NCBI GenBank assembly: GCA_964558485.1
Contig: CAZLED010000008.1
Location: forward strand, 1-47,205
Source: UMGS1696 sp964558485
GTDB taxonomy: Bacteria; Bacillota; Clostridia; Oscillospirales; CAG-272
Length of the DNA: 47,205 bases
Direction of reading: 5' to 3'
Shown in pieces: positions 45,651 to 47,205 of the stretch. Each line of letters opens with the position of its first letter. Position 1 is the first letter of the stretch. The notes beneath the pieces are model-generated. The model was not told the DNA's origin. It worked only from the letters and a program-made list of their open reading frames with translations, and searched no databases. Both the position numbers and the translations under genes were made by a program.

Positions 45651-47205
45651 TTATGCATAAAACCCAAACAATACCATGGCGACCAGCGCACGAGTGGCGT
45701 TATCCTTAGGCAGGATGTTGCCGTCTGCGTTCTCGATCAGGTTCATGCCGCACGCCCACTGCATTGCAGGAATGGCGTATTCGGCGATGTCCGCAAAATC
45801 TTCGTAGGAGAGAATATTGGTATCCTCACCAATGCTCAGGTCGTAGCCTAAGAAGCTTGTGTACCGGTAGAAGATCGTCACAAGCTGTTCACGGGTAAGT
45901 TCTTCTTCCGGTGCAAATTCGGTTTCGGTGATGCCGTTGATCAGGCCAATGGACTTTGCCCATACGACGGCATTGTAGTACCATGCGTCATTTGCTACAT
46001 CTGTAAAGGGATTTGCTTCATCCATGACGGGAGAACCGGCGGCACGATAGAGTACCGTTACCAGCATGGCTCTGGTCAGACCTTCGTTGGGTGCAAAGGT
46101 GTTTTCGGACATGCCGTTCATGTAGCCGTTTTCATAGGCAAACTTTACAGCTTCGTAGAATGTATCGGTTTCGGCTACGTCGGAGAAGGGGTTGTTCCAC
46201 GGCTCTGCGACAGGCTCGGTTTCGGAAGGTTCCGTTACTTCCGGTTCGGTTTCAACAGGCTCCTCCTTCTTCTTGTTGGCAGCTACGATCTTGTCGATCA
46301 TTTCCCATTGTTGCCACGTGGGCAGAAACGCACTGGATTGGACTGCGCCACATTCGCACTTGCCGTCTTCGCCAAAATTGTGATTAGAAACTGTGTCTCC
46401 GCAATAATCACATTTGTGGTCATAGTTCGTGCCTTCCACATGTGTTCCGAAGTCCTTACCACAGCCGTAGTCACACTTGTGATCCTTGTCGGCATCTGCA
46501 CAGATTCCTATTGCTTCCTTACATCCGTAATCGCAAATATGATTCAAATCTGCGTCCACATGCGTTCCGAAGTTCTTACCGCAACCATAGTCGCACTTGT
46601 GGTCTTTATCTGCATCTGCACAGATTCCTATTGTTTCCTTACATCCGTAATCGCAAATATGATTCAAATCTGCGTCCTCATGCGTTCCAACGGTCTTACC
46701 GCAGCCATTTTCACAATTATGATCCTTATCGATATCAGCATGATCAGCATTGATAGTAATTTCATGAAATTTAAAACTGCCGCCATGATCTGTTCTATTG
46801 TCCCAGTGCACAGATACATCTATTAGTCCCAAACCAGCATCAAGCTTGTAACGTCCATCTTCGTCTGGTGTCAACACAGGATATGTTCCGCTTGCTCGAT
46901 GATAGTAGTATACATTAACTAAATGCTCTGCTGGAATATCTACTGTGAAATATGTATCTCCGCAATATGTCTTTCCATCCTCTATTCCATGCAAATTTTG
47001 ATGAGTATAATATACATAGTCGGTCATCGATGTCTTCTCATTAAACCATTTCATAAGCGTCATCAGCTTTTCTACTCCGGTAATCTGTTCCTGTTCTTCC
47101 GGATTTAATGCTTCCAGTGCATCGTAAGCATCCTGAGCAGCTTCATAAGCAGCGTTTACCGTTGCTTCATCCGCATCTTCCAGTTCTTCCACGATAGGCA
47201 GAGCA
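45651..47205 (-). CDS. SLH-domain surface protein with Cys/His-rich repeats, C-terminal part
   Basis: At least 517 codons; the frame is open to the right edge, so the N-terminus is missing. Order within the fragment: a helical FIVAR-like segment (ATVNAAYEAAQDAYDALEAL), a beta domain, then Cys/His repeats of the type DADKDHKCDYGCGK and DADLNHICDYGCKE, an acidic Glu/Thr/Pro linker, and three S-layer homology domains at the C-terminus (NPFSDVAETDTFYEAVKFAY; NPFTDVANDAWYYNAVVWAK; DFADIAEYAIPAMQWACGM). SLH domains bind pyruvylated wall polymers, so the protein is displayed on the wall without sortase. The Cys/His repeats look metal-binding. Confidence 0.87.
   Translation of the reverse strand, partial: ALPIVEELEDADEATVNAAYEAAQDAYDALEALNPEEQEQITGVEKLMTLMKWFNEKTSMTDYVYYTHQNLHGIEDGKTYCGDTYFTVDIPAEHLVNVYYYHRASGTYPVLTPDEDGRYKLDAGLGLIDVSVHWDNRTDHGGSFKFHEITINADHADIDKDHNCENGCGKTVGTHEDADLNHICDYGCKETIGICADADKDHKCDYGCGKNFGTHVDADLNHICDYGCKEAIGICADADKDHKCDYGCGKDFGTHVEGTNYDHKCDYCGDTVSNHNFGEDGKCECGAVQSSAFLPTWQQWEMIDKIVAANKKKEEPVETEPEVTEPSETEPVAEPWNNPFSDVAETDTFYEAVKFAYENGYMNGMSENTFAPNEGLTRAMLVTVLYRAAGSPVMDEANPFTDVANDAWYYNAVVWAKSIGLINGITETEFAPEEELTREQLVTIFYRYTSFLGYDLSIGEDTNILSYEDFADIAEYAIPAMQWACGMNLIENADGNILPKDNATRALVAMVLFGFYA
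46441..46700. repeat. 120-bp direct repeats encoding Cys/His modules
   Basis: The segment starting TGTGTTCCGAAG at 46441 recurs at 46561 (TGCGTTCCGAAG) and, in part, at 46681, a period of exactly 120 bp (40 codons). Each full unit encodes two CDYGC modules. High similarity suggests recent duplication or conversion. Confidence 0.8.

Overview
The window reads as a draft (probably metagenome-assembled) chromosome segment of a low-to-mid GC Gram-positive, most likely a gut Clostridia/Oscillospirales-type anaerobe. This rests on consensus sigma-A promoters with 17-bp spacers in front of most transcription units, strong AGGAGG ribosome sites, a sortase, SipW-type and SLH surface proteins, rubrerythrin, a glycine riboswitch, and several glycan enzymes (GH29, GH43, heparinase II/III). 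A run of exactly 100 N at 19313-19412 is an assembly gap inside a tandem repeat. The organism assignment is inference; no rRNA is present.

Layout. 1-173: start of a copper P-type ATPase (minus). 489-12032: an 11.5-kb surface-structure locus with an ER/SipW-type signal peptidase, four consecutive TasA/camelysin-like proteins with SipW-type signal peptides, an acidic repeat protein, a 1095-aa von Willebrand A protein, a fifth TasA-like protein, a wall-anchor protein (TasA-like head, two Cna-B domains, LIQTG sorting signal) and a sortase. It is laid out like a sortase-pilus operon, but the repeated small subunits are TasA-like. 12127-14127: Gfo/Idh/MocA oxidoreductase plus sugar-phosphate isomerase-like protein. 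14181-18784: GH29 fucosidase, SpoVB-like flippase, tRNA-Glu, and a sodium:alanine/glycine symporter behind a glycine riboswitch. 19212-20483: a roughly 96-bp tandem repeat array and an XRE regulator. 20631-21508: tRNA-Cys and rubrerythrin.

21628-37820 contains glycan and transport genes interspersed with three compact loci (about 21.65-22.10 kb, 27.38-27.86 kb, 37.28-37.82 kb). Each encodes a 45-59 aa membrane-active-looking peptide convergent with a short antisense RNA that ends in a near-identical terminator. They look like type I toxin-antitoxin modules, two of them clear paralogues. Other genes here are an acetyltransferase, a heparinase-like lyase, DUF3737, a carbon-nitrogen hydrolase, mntP, DUF3842, GH43, a GntR/ABC operon, exonuclease III, ribulokinase and trpS.

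37913-47205: a SorE-like dehydrogenase, a solute-binding lipoprotein whose promoter spacer carries a perfect 15-bp tandem duplication, a small membrane protein, a flavodoxin-family iron-sulfur reductase, two DMT-type transporters, a glycoside-hydrolase-like protein, and the C-terminal part of a large SLH surface protein with Cys/His-rich repeats.

How the genes fit together. In the surface locus the peptidase is expected to process the five SipW-type substrates, which would form the fibre; the vWA protein is the likely adhesin, and the anchor protein with its neighbouring sortase would tie the structure to the wall. Elsewhere the genes suggest use of host or plant glycans (fucose, arabinose, uronates) by small transcription units. 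All identifications are from reading the sequence; no database search was run.
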